Assembly: GCA_023418705.1 (NCBI GenBank)
Contig: JAEZYZ010000449.1
Span: 1 to 15,618, forward strand
Reading direction: 5' to 3'
Length of the DNA stretch: 15,618 nt
Source of the DNA: Pseudomonadota bacterium
Lineage (GTDB): Bacteria; Myxococcota_A; Polyangia; Polyangiales; Polyangiaceae
Shown here: piece after piece, positions 1-11,255 of the stretch
Layout: every line of letters begins with the position of its first letter
How positions within the stretch are numbered: the first letter of the stretch is position 1
The notes under the pieces: model-generated
What the model saw: the letters and a program-made list of their open reading frames with translations, nothing else
Databases searched by the model: none
Told to the model about the DNA's origin: nothing
Translations under genes and position numbers: made by a program

Positions 1-2
1 CC

Positions 3-818
3 CCCTCGGAGACGGGGAGCGGCGGCGGCGCGAGCGGCAGCGGCGGCGGCGCCGGGGAAGCCGGCGGCAGCGGCAGCGGCGGCTCCGAAGACGCCGGGAT
101 GGATCCACCGGACGCCGCGTGCGTGCCGTGCGAGCTTCGGGCAGCGCTGGTGCATCGCTACCGTTTCGAGGGGACGGGGAGCGACGCGGTCGACAGCGTC
201 GGCTCGGCCGACGGCGTGATCGTCAACGCGACGCTGGAGGACACCGGCGGCGTGATCCTGGCCGGGGGGAGCAGCGGCGAATACGTTGATCTGCCGAACG
301 GCATCGCGTCGGCCCTGACCAGCGCGACCTTCGAAGCTTGGGTCACCTGGGACGGCGGCGCCGCCTGGCAGCGCATCTTCGATTTCGGCGACGTGACCAG
401 CGGCGAGGAGGGCGAGCAGGGAAGCGGCCGGAGCTACTTGATGCTGACCCCGCTCACGTCCGGCACCGGCGGCGTGCTGCGGGTGGCGTACAAGAAGCCC
501 GACACACCGGAGACGCTGGTGAACTCGACCGCGCCCTTGCCGATGGGTGAGCTCGTGCACGTGGCCGTGGTCGTCGACGACGCCGCGAACGTCCTGTCGC
601 TGTTTCAAGACGGCGCGCTCATCGGCCTGGCCGCACCGGTGGACTCGCTGTCGCTCATCAACGACGTGAACAACTGGCTCGGGCGCTCCCAGTACAGCAG
701 CGATCCGGAGTTCGCCGGCACGATCCACGAGTTTCGCGTCTACGCGGCGGCCCTGACCGGCGATCAGATCGCCCAGAGCTTCGCCGAAGGCCCGGATCCG
801 GACTTCCTCGAGGACTGA
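3..818 (+). CDS. Surface protein with Gly/Ser linker and LamG-like domain (5' partial)
   Basis: The reading frame is open from the first bases of the window, so the N-terminus (probably a signal peptide or lipobox) lies outside. Visible residues 5-28 are a Gly/Ser/Ala-rich linker. A short acidic stretch follows, then a CVPCEL cysteine pair, then about 220 residues with the look of a laminin-G/concanavalin-A-like jelly-roll: HRYRFEGTGSDAVDS near the start, a central TFEAWVTW strand, and a C-terminal GTIHEFRVYAAALT strand, which is the classic end of LamG_3-type domains. Such domains bind carbohydrate or protein ligands outside the cell; the ligand here cannot be read. The internal ATG at 99 is not taken as the start because the linker upstream is in frame and belongs to this architecture. 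The gene ends with TGA at 816-818 and converges on larE across 362 bases. Domain fold fairly sure; function unknown. Confidence 0.8.
   Translation, partial: PSETGSGGGASGSGGGAGEAGGSGSGGSEDAGMDPPDAACVPCELRAALVHRYRFEGTGSDAVDSVGSADGVIVNATLEDTGGVILAGGSSGEYVDLPNGIASALTSATFEAWVTWDGGAAWQRIFDFGDVTSGEEGEQGSGRSYLMLTPLTSGTGGVLRVAYKKPDTPETLVNSTAPLPMGELVHVAVVVDDAANVLSLFQDGALIGLAAPVDSLSLINDVNNWLGRSQYSSDPEFAGTIHEFRVYAAALTGDQIAQSFAEGPDPDFLED
15..86 (+). repeat. Low-complexity Gly/Ser-coding tract
   Basis: GGC/AGC-rich DNA that encodes the flexible linker of the LamG protein. It resembles the linkers coded at 11757-11861, 12831-12918 and 13611-13730. Such tracts are prone to slippage and misassembly. Confidence 0.7.
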
Positions 819-1180
819 TCGGGTTGGCGTCGAACTCGAGCACCAGCAAAGCCTTCTGGCCGCCCGAGTCCGTGAAAACGGTTTCACCACTGAGCTAGCG
901 TCGTGCGACGGAGCCTGCGGATCGGAGATCGCTCACAGGAAGAGCGGACGAGCGGACGAGCGGAAGGGGGACCGACGATGACGGTCCCCAACTGGAGTTT
1001 CAAGCTCGAGCGGCGCGACTCGCCACCGTGGCGGCTAACGGACGCGAGGATCGCGTCGGGCTCAACCGTCGAGTTCCAAAAAAATCTTCCGTCCGTCCGT
1101 TCCTTCCTGTGAACGAAAGTTCCAGGGAGGTCGTCGCGTGGCCGACTCTCGGGTTCGTAGGAGGGTAGAAGAGCTTCCTC
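819..1180. other. Intergenic stretch without a recognisable gene
   Basis: These 362 bases separate the convergent LamG and larE genes. No open frame here has convincing protein character. Visible structure is a hairpin GTGAAA-ACGG-TTTCAC at 872-887, an 8-bp tandem repeat at 942-964, a small CGCCA/TGGCG hairpin at 1021-1033, an A7 run around 1079-1085, and a TCCG-type micro-repeat just after it. None forms a clear rho-independent terminator. Confidence 0.6.
942..964 (+). repeat. Tandem 8-bp repeat (GAGCGGAC, almost 3 copies)
   Basis: Two perfect copies of GAGCGGAC at 942-949 and 950-957 are followed by a partial third copy ending at 964. The repeat is non-coding and lies between two convergent genes. 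No function can be assigned. Confidence 0.8.
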
Positions 1181-2056
1181 TCACAGAAGCCGCAGCGAGC
1201 GACCGACCAAGAGCTCGTTGTGCGATCCCGTGCGGTAGCCGCCGAGATCCAGGGTGACGTAGACGAAGCCATGGCGTTTGCCGGCGGCGACGACCTCGTC
1301 GCGCACCCCGGGCGCGAGCAACCGCTCGAGCTCGTCCAGGCCGAGCTCGATGCGCGCGATCTTGTCGTGCCAGCGCACGCGCAGCTGCCGGAACCCGAGC
1401 GTCTTGAGCTCGGCCTCGAACCCCCCGATCTGCGCGAGCCGCTCGCGCGTGACGCTGGTGCCGTAGGGGATACGGCTCGACAGGCACGCTGCCGCCGGCT
1501 TGTCCCAGACGTCGAGGCCGATGCTGCGCGCGGCTTCCCGCACCTCGGCCTTGTTGAAGCCCGCGTCGACCAGCGGGCTCTGCACGCTGGCGTCCGCAGC
1601 GGCTTCGAGCCCTGGGCGGTAGTCGCCCAGATCGTCGGTGTTGGTGCCGTTCAGCACGGCCGCAAGGCCCCACTCCTCGCACTTGGCGCGCGCGATGTCG
1701 TAGAGCTCCGTCTTGCAGTGAAAGCAGCGGTCGGGGCCGTTGTCGACGTAGCCGGGCCGCTCGATCTCGTTCGAGGCGACGAAGCGATGCTCGGCGCCGA
1801 TCGCGGCGGCGATGCGCGCGGCTTCGGCGCGCTCTCCGTCGGGCAAGCTCGGGCTCACCGCCGTCATCCCGACCGCCTTCGGGCCGAGCTCCTGGGCAGC
1901 GACCGCCAGCACGAACGCGCTGTCGATGCCGCCGGAGAAGCACACGAGCACCGAGCCGAGCTCGCGCAGGCGTGCCCGCAGGGCTTCGAGCTTGTCGCCG
2001 ACGGCAGGGGTGAGGGATTCGGCCGCGAACATGTCCTTCGAAGGCTCTCTTACCAC
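1181..2056 (-). CDS. larE: ATP-dependent sacrificial sulfur transferase LarE
   Basis: The 291-residue protein is a PP-loop pyrophosphatase-family enzyme with SGGIDS at residues 41-46, the ATP-adenylating loop. Further LarE signatures are LNGTNTDDLGDYRPG (135-149), SPLVDAGFNKAEVR (160-173) and DKPAAACLSSRIPYG (185-199). LarE adenylates pyridinium biscarboxylic acid mononucleotide and supplies sulfur for the nickel-pincer nucleotide cofactor of lactate racemase-type enzymes; it is cytosolic. Cysteines at 111 and 114 (RCFHC) plus 191 (ACLSSR) match the subtype reported to hold a [4Fe-4S] cluster for catalytic sulfur transfer, unlike the single-cysteine Lactobacillus plantarum enzyme. The chosen start is a GTG. 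An ATG eight codons later (2030-2032) is a real alternative, with AAGGAC directly before it. The gene diverges from treZ across 70 bases. No larB, larC or racemase gene is in the window. Confidence 0.88.
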   Translation of the reverse strand: MVREPSKDMFAAESLTPAVGDKLEALRARLRELGSVLVCFSGGIDSAFVLAVAAQELGPKAVGMTAVSPSLPDGERAEAARIAAAIGAEHRFVASNEIERPGYVDNGPDRCFHCKTELYDIARAKCEEWGLAAVLNGTNTDDLGDYRPGLEAAADASVQSPLVDAGFNKAEVREAARSIGLDVWDKPAAACLSSRIPYGTSVTRERLAQIGGFEAELKTLGFRQLRVRWHDKIARIELGLDELERLLAPGVRDEVVAAGKRHGFVYVTLDLGGYRTGSHNELLVGRSLRLL

Positions 2057-2126
2057 TTTCGAGGGCGGTCGGCCGCCTCGGGGGCCCGGCTGGCCGCTTG
2101 CTACGGTGCGCGAGCCGACTTAGAGC

Positions 2127-3866
2127 GTGTTTCCCGTGACAGACTTCAGAGTTTGGGCGCCGAAGCCGAAGCAGGTCGATCTGGTGATCGCGGGGCGTGC
2201 GCAGCCGATGCGTCGTGTGGACGGTGACGTTTGGCAGCTCGAGCTCCCCGACGCCGGGCCGGGCACCGACTACGGATTTTCCCTCGATGGTGGCAACCCG
2301 CTGCCCGATCCGCGTTCGGGCTGGCAGCCGGAGGGCGTGCACGGTCCGTCGCGGGTCGTCGATCACGCCGCCTTTGCGTGGAGTGATCACGCCTGGCAGG
2401 CGCCGCCGCTCGCCGCCGCCGTTCTCTATGAGCTGCACGTCGGCACCTTCACGGCGGCCGGGACGTTCGAGGGGGTGATCCGGCGGCTCGACCACCTGAT
2501 CGATCTCGGTGTCACGCACGTCGAGCTCTTGCCGGTGGCGGAGTTTCCCGGCCGCCGCGGCTGGGGGTACGACGGGGTCGATCTCTTTGCGCCCCACCAC
2601 GCCTATGGGGGCCCCGAAGGCTTGAAGCGGCTGGTGGACGCCTGCCACGGACACGGACTCGCGGTCGTGCTCGACGTCGTCTACAACCACCTCGGGCCGA
2701 GCGGCAATTACCTCTCGCAGTTCGGTCCTTATTTCACGGAGCGCTACCACACGCCGTGGGGCGCCGCGGTGAACCTGGACGACGTCGGTAGCGACGAGGT
2801 GCGGCGCTTCTTCTGCGACAACGCCAAGATGTGGCTGCGCGACTACCATTTCGATGCGCTGCGCATCGACGCCGTGCACGCCTTCGCTGATCAGTCGGCG
2901 GTCCATTTTTTGGAGCAGCTCGGGCAGGAGGTGCGGGCGCTCGGGGCGGCCCTGGGGCGCCACCTGGCGCTGATCGCCGAGAGCGACCTGAACGACCCGC
3001 GCGTGGTGCGGCCACCCGAGATCGGCGGCTACGGGATGGACGCGCAGTGGAGCGATGACTTCCACCACGCCCTGCACACGGCGCTCACCGGCGAGACGCG
3101 CGGCTACTACGCCGACTTCGGCGGCCTGCCGGATCTGGCCAAGGCCATCGAGGGCGCGTTCGTCTATGACGGCCGCTACGCACCCTCACGAAAACGGCGC
3201 CATGGTCGCCCACCGGAGGGCGTGCCGACGAGTCGATTTCTGGCGTATCTGCAGAACCACGATCAAGTGGGCAACCGCGCCCAAGGCGATCGCAGCGGCC
3301 ACCTGATGAGTCCCGGCAAGCTCGAGATCGCCGCCGCCTTGATCCTGACCTCGCCCTTCGTGCCGATGCTCTTTCAAGGCGAGGAGTGGGCGGCGTCGAC
3401 GCCGTTTCAGTACTTCACGGCGCACGACGAGCCGGAGCTCGGGCGGGCGGTCAGCGAGGGCCGGCGCCGGGAGTTCGCCGCGTTCGGCTGGAAGCCGGAG
3501 GACGTGCCCGACCCGCAGTCACCGGAGACCTTCGCGCGCTCCGTGCTCCGCTGGGAAGAGATCGACGGCGAAGATCACGCCCGCATCCTGGACTGGCACC
3601 AGCGCTTGATCGCGCTGCGGCGCCGCACCCCCGAGCTCGGCGCGCTCGCGGCCGAGCGGGCCGTCGCGCGCTTCGATCAGGGGCGCCAATGGCTGATCGT
3701 CGACCGCGGCCCGTACTCGGTCGCGTGCAACCTCTCGCAAGACCGCCAGGAGCTGCCCGTCGGCGGCACCAAGCTGGATCTCGTGCTGGCGTCTGGATCG
3801 GCGACGGTCTTCGGAGGCCAGATCGAGCTCGACCCGGAGTCGGTGGCGATCGTGCGGCGCGGTTAG
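2127..3866 (+). CDS. treZ: Malto-oligosyltrehalose trehalohydrolase
   Basis: The 579-residue GH13 enzyme hydrolyses malto-oligosyltrehalose to release trehalose, the second step of the TreY-TreZ route from glycogen or maltodextrin. An N-terminal carbohydrate-binding-like beta domain (about 1-90, opening FRVWAPKPKQVDLVI) precedes the catalytic barrel. GH13 landmarks are VVYNHLG (184-190), DALRIDAVHAF with nucleophile Asp248, LIAESDLND with general acid Glu285, and LQNHDQVGNR with transition-state Asp379. Tightly spaced landmarks and the DPRVVRPPE segment after the Glu motif are TreZ features rather than those of glycogen branching enzymes. Length fits the family. The start is a GTG with no strong ribosome site; an in-frame GTG three codons later (2136) is equally possible. 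The partner synthase treY and debranching treX are not in the window. The gene converges on imuB with a 15-base gap and no visible terminator. Confidence 0.92.
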   Translation: MFPVTDFRVWAPKPKQVDLVIAGRAQPMRRVDGDVWQLELPDAGPGTDYGFSLDGGNPLPDPRSGWQPEGVHGPSRVVDHAAFAWSDHAWQAPPLAAAVLYELHVGTFTAAGTFEGVIRRLDHLIDLGVTHVELLPVAEFPGRRGWGYDGVDLFAPHHAYGGPEGLKRLVDACHGHGLAVVLDVVYNHLGPSGNYLSQFGPYFTERYHTPWGAAVNLDDVGSDEVRRFFCDNAKMWLRDYHFDALRIDAVHAFADQSAVHFLEQLGQEVRALGAALGRHLALIAESDLNDPRVVRPPEIGGYGMDAQWSDDFHHALHTALTGETRGYYADFGGLPDLAKAIEGAFVYDGRYAPSRKRRHGRPPEGVPTSRFLAYLQNHDQVGNRAQGDRSGHLMSPGKLEIAAALILTSPFVPMLFQGEEWAASTPFQYFTAHDEPELGRAVSEGRRREFAAFGWKPEDVPDPQSPETFARSVLRWEEIDGEDHARILDWHQRLIALRRRTPELGALAAERAVARFDQGRQWLIVDRGPYSVACNLSQDRQELPVGGTKLDLVLASGSATVFGGQIELDPESVAIVRRG

Positions 3867-3881
3867 GGCAAGTGCGTGCCC

Positions 3882-5615
3882 TCAATCCCAGATCCCTTGA
3901 AGGTAGCGTTTGCCGGTTTCGCGATCGACGTAGGCGAGCGCCTCGAGGACGCCGTCGGCGTCGCGCAGCCACAGGCGCACGTAGTCGCGGGCCACGGCGC
4001 TGTGCCGCCACCACTCGACGGCCTCGAGGCGCCGCTCGAAGCGGAGCCGCTCGATCGAGAACAGCCGATCTTCGATCACGAGCGTCGCGCCGGGACGTAA
4101 GCCTGTCCGCAGGGGCACGGGAGGATGCAGCAGCCGGGTAGGCGCCGCGGCGGTGGCGACGGCTGCTGCGAGCGTGCCGGCGGGCGAGGGGAGGGGCGCT
4201 GGCGGCGGGCGGGCACGCCGGCGCTTTTTGCTCGCGCGCGCAGAGCGATCGTCCAAGACGGCCGGCTTGAGCCGACCGTGTTGCTCGGGACGGTGGCTGT
4301 CGACGAGCTCGAGCGTGCCGAAATGATCGACGCCCACGTCCGCCGCCAGCTCTGCGAGCAAAACGGGCAGCTGGTGCGCCCCCTCGGTGGTCGTGATCCC
4401 CGCCACCAGCTCGGCGAACTGCAGCTGGCGTCCCTCGGCCGGGGTGACGAGCGGCACGATCAATGAGAGCGCCACCGCGGGGCTCTGAAGCTCCGTGCGC
4501 TCGAGGCGCGACAGCAGCACGCGCTCCAGATCTTTGGGGCGCCACAGCGGCTGCGCGAGCTCGAAGGTGAGCCGCGTGGTCGCCGGCGCCCCGGCGTGCC
4601 GCGCGATCGCGGCGTCGTGCGTGACCACGAGCTCGAGCCGGCCGGCGGCCGAGCCGCGCGCCCGTAAGCGCGCCGACAGGCGCGCCAAAAGTCCCCGAAG
4701 CACGAAGCGCAGCGGCTCGAGCCCGGCGACCGCGTCCTCCCAGCTCAGCGACTCGACCAGCACGGGCGGCGGCGTGTAGGCCTGAAGCGGCGCTGCGTCC
4801 CGCCCCGCGCACAGGTCGAGCACCCGCGCCGCCTCCGGCCCCAGGCGGGGGGCGACGGCCGAGCGCGGCAGCGCGCTGAGCTCCCCGATCGTCAGCACCC
4901 CCAGACGTGCGAACCACGCCACCGTCTCCGCGTCGAGCGGCAGCGCCTGCACGGGCAGCGCGGCAAGCTCCCGCGCCGTAGCTTCGGCGCTCACCACCTG
5001 CACCTGCGGATCGAGCCCCAGGTGCGGCGGCATCCAGCGCGCGAAGGCCCGGGCGACGTGCGGGCCGCTGGCGACGGCGATGCGCACCGAGTGGCCGAGC
5101 TCCCGCACTCGGCTGGCGAGCTCCAGCGCGAGCGCCTCTTCGCCCCCGGCGAGGTGCGCGGCCCCGGTGATGTCGAGCCACACGGTGTCGGGGGCTTCCA
5201 GCGCGGCGGTGAAGCCGAACTGCAGCGCCACCTCGCAGACGCGCCCCAAGCTCTGCAGCACCGCGTCCCGCCGCACCTGCTCGACCTGCAGGCTCGAGAC
5301 GAGCACGCAGGCCTCGGCGATGGTCTGCCCCGGACGCACGCCGAGCTCCCGCGCCATCGCGCTCACCGCGTCGAGCACGGCGGTCGGCTTGAGCGTCGCG
5401 GCGGGCGCCTCCGAGGGCGCGTCGGCACCAGGCTCTTCAGCGCCCGCCTCCGTCATGACGACAGCCAAGGGCCGCCCGAGAGAGGGGTCGTCGGTCCCCG
5501 TCGGCGCGGCGGGCGAACGCAGCCGCGCGTTCAGGCGCTGCTGCGCCCGACCGAGCTCGCACAACAGATCCGGCAGCACGATCGCCACGATGCGCCGCGG
5601 CCGCGCGCGGCTCAT
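3882..5615 (-). CDS. imuB: Translesion synthesis adaptor ImuB (Y-family polymerase-like)
   Basis: The 577-residue protein is a Y-family DNA polymerase homologue acting in the cytosolic ImuA-ImuB-DnaE2 mutasome. In the family ImuB is not itself a polymerase; it links the beta clamp to DnaE2. The N-terminus (RRIVAIVLPDLLCEL, 7-21) and VWLDITGAAHLAGGE (145-159) are ImuB signatures. They lack the aspartate and paired Asp-Glu that hold metal in active Y-family enzymes, so it is expected to be catalytically dead. A helix-hairpin-helix-like segment lies at 238-272 and a little-finger-like region at about 280-400, followed by a Lys/Arg/Pro-rich linker (455-480). The C-terminal block (about 495-577, ending YLQGIWD) resembles the DUF6504-type module seen in some ImuB proteins. 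The ATG at 5613-5615 overlaps the imuA stop as ATGA, indicating translational coupling. The open frame extends well upstream, but that part is imuA read in the wrong frame. Confidence 0.88.
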   Translation of the reverse strand: MSRARPRRIVAIVLPDLLCELGRAQQRLNARLRSPAAPTGTDDPSLGRPLAVVMTEAGAEEPGADAPSEAPAATLKPTAVLDAVSAMARELGVRPGQTIAEACVLVSSLQVEQVRRDAVLQSLGRVCEVALQFGFTAALEAPDTVWLDITGAAHLAGGEEALALELASRVRELGHSVRIAVASGPHVARAFARWMPPHLGLDPQVQVVSAEATARELAALPVQALPLDAETVAWFARLGVLTIGELSALPRSAVAPRLGPEAARVLDLCAGRDAAPLQAYTPPPVLVESLSWEDAVAGLEPLRFVLRGLLARLSARLRARGSAAGRLELVVTHDAAIARHAGAPATTRLTFELAQPLWRPKDLERVLLSRLERTELQSPAVALSLIVPLVTPAEGRQLQFAELVAGITTTEGAHQLPVLLAELAADVGVDHFGTLELVDSHRPEQHGRLKPAVLDDRSARASKKRRRARPPPAPLPSPAGTLAAAVATAAAPTRLLHPPVPLRTGLRPGATLVIEDRLFSIERLRFERRLEAVEWWRHSAVARDYVRLWLRDADGVLEALAYVDRETGKRYLQGIWD

Positions 5616-6394
5616 GCCGGCCTCTGGAGGGGAGTCGGGGCCGGGGCTGCGGCAGCGCGCGCCCCTGGGCGGGTCCAGGCGACCGAGCGCGGCGAGCCCA
5701 CGCGGCCGCGGCGATCCTTGGCCACCTGCACCTGCAAGCGATCGGGGCGCGGTCGGCCGAGCTCGAGCCGCATGGCCACTGGCAAGGGCAGGGGCCGGCG
5801 CGCCGCGGCGTCGGTGATCAAGAGCACGCAGCGCGGCGTGCCCTCGATCGCTTGCGACAAGCGCCGGATGACGCGCGGAAAGCCTGCCAGCGGGACTGAC
5901 AGCGAGCGGCCCGTGACTCCGATCGTGTCGATGGCGACCACCGCGAACACCTGTGACTCGACCACCCGCAGCGCGATCCGCTCCAGATCGGCCAGCTCCG
6001 GACGCACCACGAGCAGGCGCTCGAGCTCGACCCCGGCGCGCCGCACCCCCGGCGCGTGCAGGCTGCGCGAAGGGTCGATGAAGGCGCACCAGGGCGTGTC
6101 CCCGCCGAGCCGCTGCGCCTCCCGCTGCGCCGCGCCACAGGCCGCCAGCGCGATCGACGTGGCGCAGGCGCCCGCGCCCCGCACCGCCAGCTCCACCACC
6201 CCGCCCCGCAGGAGCCCCCCGTCGGGCAAGGCGGCGTCCAGCGCACCGAGGTCCAGGGGCAGGCCCCCAGCGTGTCCCGGAGCGCCTGGCGCGGCGTGGG
6301 GCTCGGCCAGGGCGAGGTGGGCGCGGACCCCCTTGGAGGCCGGCATGGATCGCAGGGTCTGGAGCCGTTCGAGCACGTGAGCAGCGGCAGTCAT
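5612..6394 (-). CDS. imuA: RecA-like translesion synthesis protein ImuA
   Basis: The 260-residue protein is the first gene of the imuA-imuB operon. Family signatures are LPDGGLLRGGVVELA (56-70), a P-loop-position segment GAGACATS (73-80), AFIDPSRSLHAPGVRRAGVELERLLVVRPE (104-133), which parallels the RecA segment after Walker A, and AVVAIDTIG (151-159) at the Walker B position. The P-loop lacks the canonical GKT lysine, so ATP binding may be lost or altered. The C-terminus is an Ala/Pro/Arg-rich tail. In the family ImuA supports ImuB and DnaE2 and may modulate RecA. The ATG at 6392-6394 is preferred over an upstream in-frame ATG at 6490, because the longer form would translate through the LexA-type box. 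No Shine-Dalgarno sequence precedes the ATG, and the operator ends only six bases upstream. Confidence 0.82.
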   Translation of the reverse strand: MTAAAHVLERLQTLRSMPASKGVRAHLALAEPHAAPGAPGHAGGLPLDLGALDAALPDGGLLRGGVVELAVRGAGACATSIALAACGAAQREAQRLGGDTPWCAFIDPSRSLHAPGVRRAGVELERLLVVRPELADLERIALRVVESQVFAVVAIDTIGVTGRSLSVPLAGFPRVIRRLSQAIEGTPRCVLLITDAAARRPLPLPVAMRLELGRPRPDRLQVQVAKDRRGRVGSPRSVAWTRPGARAAAAPAPTPLQRPA

Positions 6395-6552
6395 GGGGTA
6401 CTGAACAAAATAACAGATTCGCCCCTCCGCGCTAGCCCCAGTGCCGCCCAGGTGTGACAATGAATGTCGCAGCACGTCGCATAAATTCAAGCAATTACAA
6501 TATTTTGCTGTCTTGTGTGGCCGGCGCTCGAAAGTAGCTGTAGTTTTGTTCA
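6395..6552. promoter_or_regulatory. Bidirectional SOS control region between imuAB and dnaE2
   Basis: These 158 bases separate the divergent starts of imuA and dnaE2 and are clearly richer in A/T than the flanking genes, especially 6470-6510. LexA-type boxes sit at both edges. Between them is an inverted repeat GACA-atgaa-TGTC (6456-6468) and a good -10-like TACAAT on the plus strand (6496-6501). No convincing -35 element is visible, so the exact promoters are unresolved. Confidence 0.7.
6401..6416 (-). promoter_or_regulatory. LexA-type operator of imuA-imuB
   Basis: On the minus strand this reads CTGTTATTTTGTTCAG. It has the CTG-N10-CAG frame of many SOS boxes and the GTTCAG half of the published M. 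xanthus LexA pattern (CTRHAMRYBYGTTCAGS, from memory). It differs at only two of 16 positions from the box next to dnaE2. Its proximal edge lies six bases from the imuA ATG. Confidence 0.75.

Positions 6553-6553
<1 letters not shown>
6538..6553 (+). promoter_or_regulatory. LexA-type operator of dnaE2
   Basis: The sequence CTGTAGTTTTGTTCAG matches about 13-14 positions of the 17-base M. xanthus LexA pattern and 14 of 16 positions of the imuA box. Its last base is the first base of the upstream GTG start candidate of dnaE2, so a bound repressor would cover the start of the gene. Confidence 0.78.
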
Positions 6554-9894
<3,341 letters not shown>

Positions 9895-9901
9895 GCTTCT
9901 T

Positions 9902-11210
9902 CTAAGATCCGAGGGCCAACCTGGCAGCCTCTCGAATCTTGGTCGGTTCGCCTTCGGTCGCCAGCCGTTGCAGATCTGCCCGCAGCTCAGGCCGATCGGG
10001 CAGCCATTGACCCATCAGGCGCACTGCCTTCAACCGCACCTCTGGTTTCCGATCGGCACGGCCTGCCTGCGCCAGCGCCGTCGCCAGGGCGTCCGATGGT
10101 GGCCGCACGGCGAGCGCGTCGAGCGCGGCGACCTGCACGTTCGAATGAGGCGCGCTCAAGCTGCTGGCGAGGATGAGGTCGACCTCCGGGTGTTGCATGA
10201 GGCGGATGGCGTCCACGGCCGCGGCCTGCTCCTGATGGCTCTTCGCCTTCAAGAACGGCTTCACCGCCTCGAGCGCGGCGCCGTGACCGGAGTTGGCGAT
10301 CCCCCGCAGCGCGTGGACGCGCGTGGCGGGGCTGTCCGCTCGTGAGCTTCAACGCCGTCTTGGAGACCATGCGGGAAGCGGGCGTCAACTCGACCTGAAC
10401 CTGTTCCTCGTACGCCACACCGCCAAACTCGGTGCTCGTGCTCGAGGCAGCGCTGCCGGCTCCGGTCTCCTTCAGGGTCAGCACACCTTTGAATGAGAGC
10501 ACCTCCGGCTTCAGCTTGGCCACCGCCTGCCCGAACTGACCAACCGGGATGGGTTCGTAGCCAACCTTCCGCTTTTCGATGACCTGCCCGGCGATCCGAT
10601 ACTCCGCCTCGTACGTCCCCGTCGCGTCCGTCTCCTTCACCGTCCAGCTTCGAGGATTCTTCGCGTCCACCGGGCCACGAAACTGGAACGCGGCAGCCAC
10701 CGTGCGCAGAATGCTGTCGGCGAAGCGGGACGCTTTGGGCGCCAACCGCACCTCGGCCAACGTACCGTTCGCCAGTGTGAATAGAAAGGGCTCTTTGAGC
10801 TCTGCCTTCAAACTCTCGAGCTGCTCGCGTGAGTTTGGGGCCTGAGTGCTGGGTTTCGGGTCGCTGAGCCGCGCCAGAAACTGCGTCCGCTCGCCGTCGA
10901 GCGCGCGCGGCCGGAGCACGAGCTCCGACCGCAAGCCCAAATCGATGAGCTTGCCGTTCGGGCTCATGGTCACCTCCGTAGACAAATCGAGATCGTACAC
11001 ATATCGCCCCGAGGCCTGCCAATCGGGGCCGGCGATTCGCCGGGGTGCAGTCGACGCAGGAGCGGGTCGATCGGCGGCTTCGTCCGTCCGCTCACACGCC
11101 GCCACCCCTGCAGCGAGGACCACCTGAAGGACCAGGCGCCCGAACGGACGCCACGCGCGATCCGACCTGAATGCGCCGAGCAGCAGCGTGCGACGGTTGA
11201 GAGTCCTCAT
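9902..11210 (-). pseudogene. Lipoprotein with beta-rich N-part and HEAT-like C-part, split by a frameshift
   Basis: Two minus-strand frames together make one protein of about 435 residues. From ATG 11208-11210 (TGAGG six bases upstream) come NRRTLLLGA, a twin-arginine-like start, a hydrophobic stretch and lipobox GVAAC (Cys39). A beta-rich region follows (WQASGRYVYDLDLSTEV and beyond) that recalls vitellogenin/lipid-transport N-terminal sheets; that likeness is tentative. Sense is lost after TALKLTSG and resumes in another frame as SPATRVHALRGIANSG, with about three HEAT-like helical repeats ending REAARLALGS. The switch lies at about 10325-10348 and needs one base skipped (or two missing). 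The unshifted N-terminal frame runs on to 9987 as Arg-rich nonsense. It may be a true pseudogene or a sequencing error in GC-rich DNA. It lies 45 bases downstream of the lipoprotein gene at 11256-11930 and is probably co-transcribed with it. Role unknown; likely in the outer envelope. Confidence 0.7.
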
Positions 11211-11255
11211 CTAGTGCCTCATCGGGACGACGGAAGTCGACCTCATGGTTCGGAT

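Noticed and set aside
821..905. Functional tRNA gene on the minus strand
   Set aside because: The distance from D-arm to T-loop is too long and the T-stem does not pair; kept only as a weak relic hypothesis.
1062..3077. Very long minus-strand open frame across larE and treZ
   Set aside because: It overlaps both genes out of frame, is Arg/Ala-rich low-quality protein, and reflects GC-rich codon bias rather than a gene.
3867..3881. Terminator between treZ and imuB
   Set aside because: The 15-base gap contains no hairpin or T-run.
5616..6089. Upstream extension of the imuB frame
   Set aside because: This segment is imuA read in another frame; the ATGA overlap and family N-terminus place the imuB start at 5615.
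5022..6380. Plus-strand open frame opposite imuA and imuB
   Set aside because: Arg/Pro/Ser-rich antisense shadow with no domain features.
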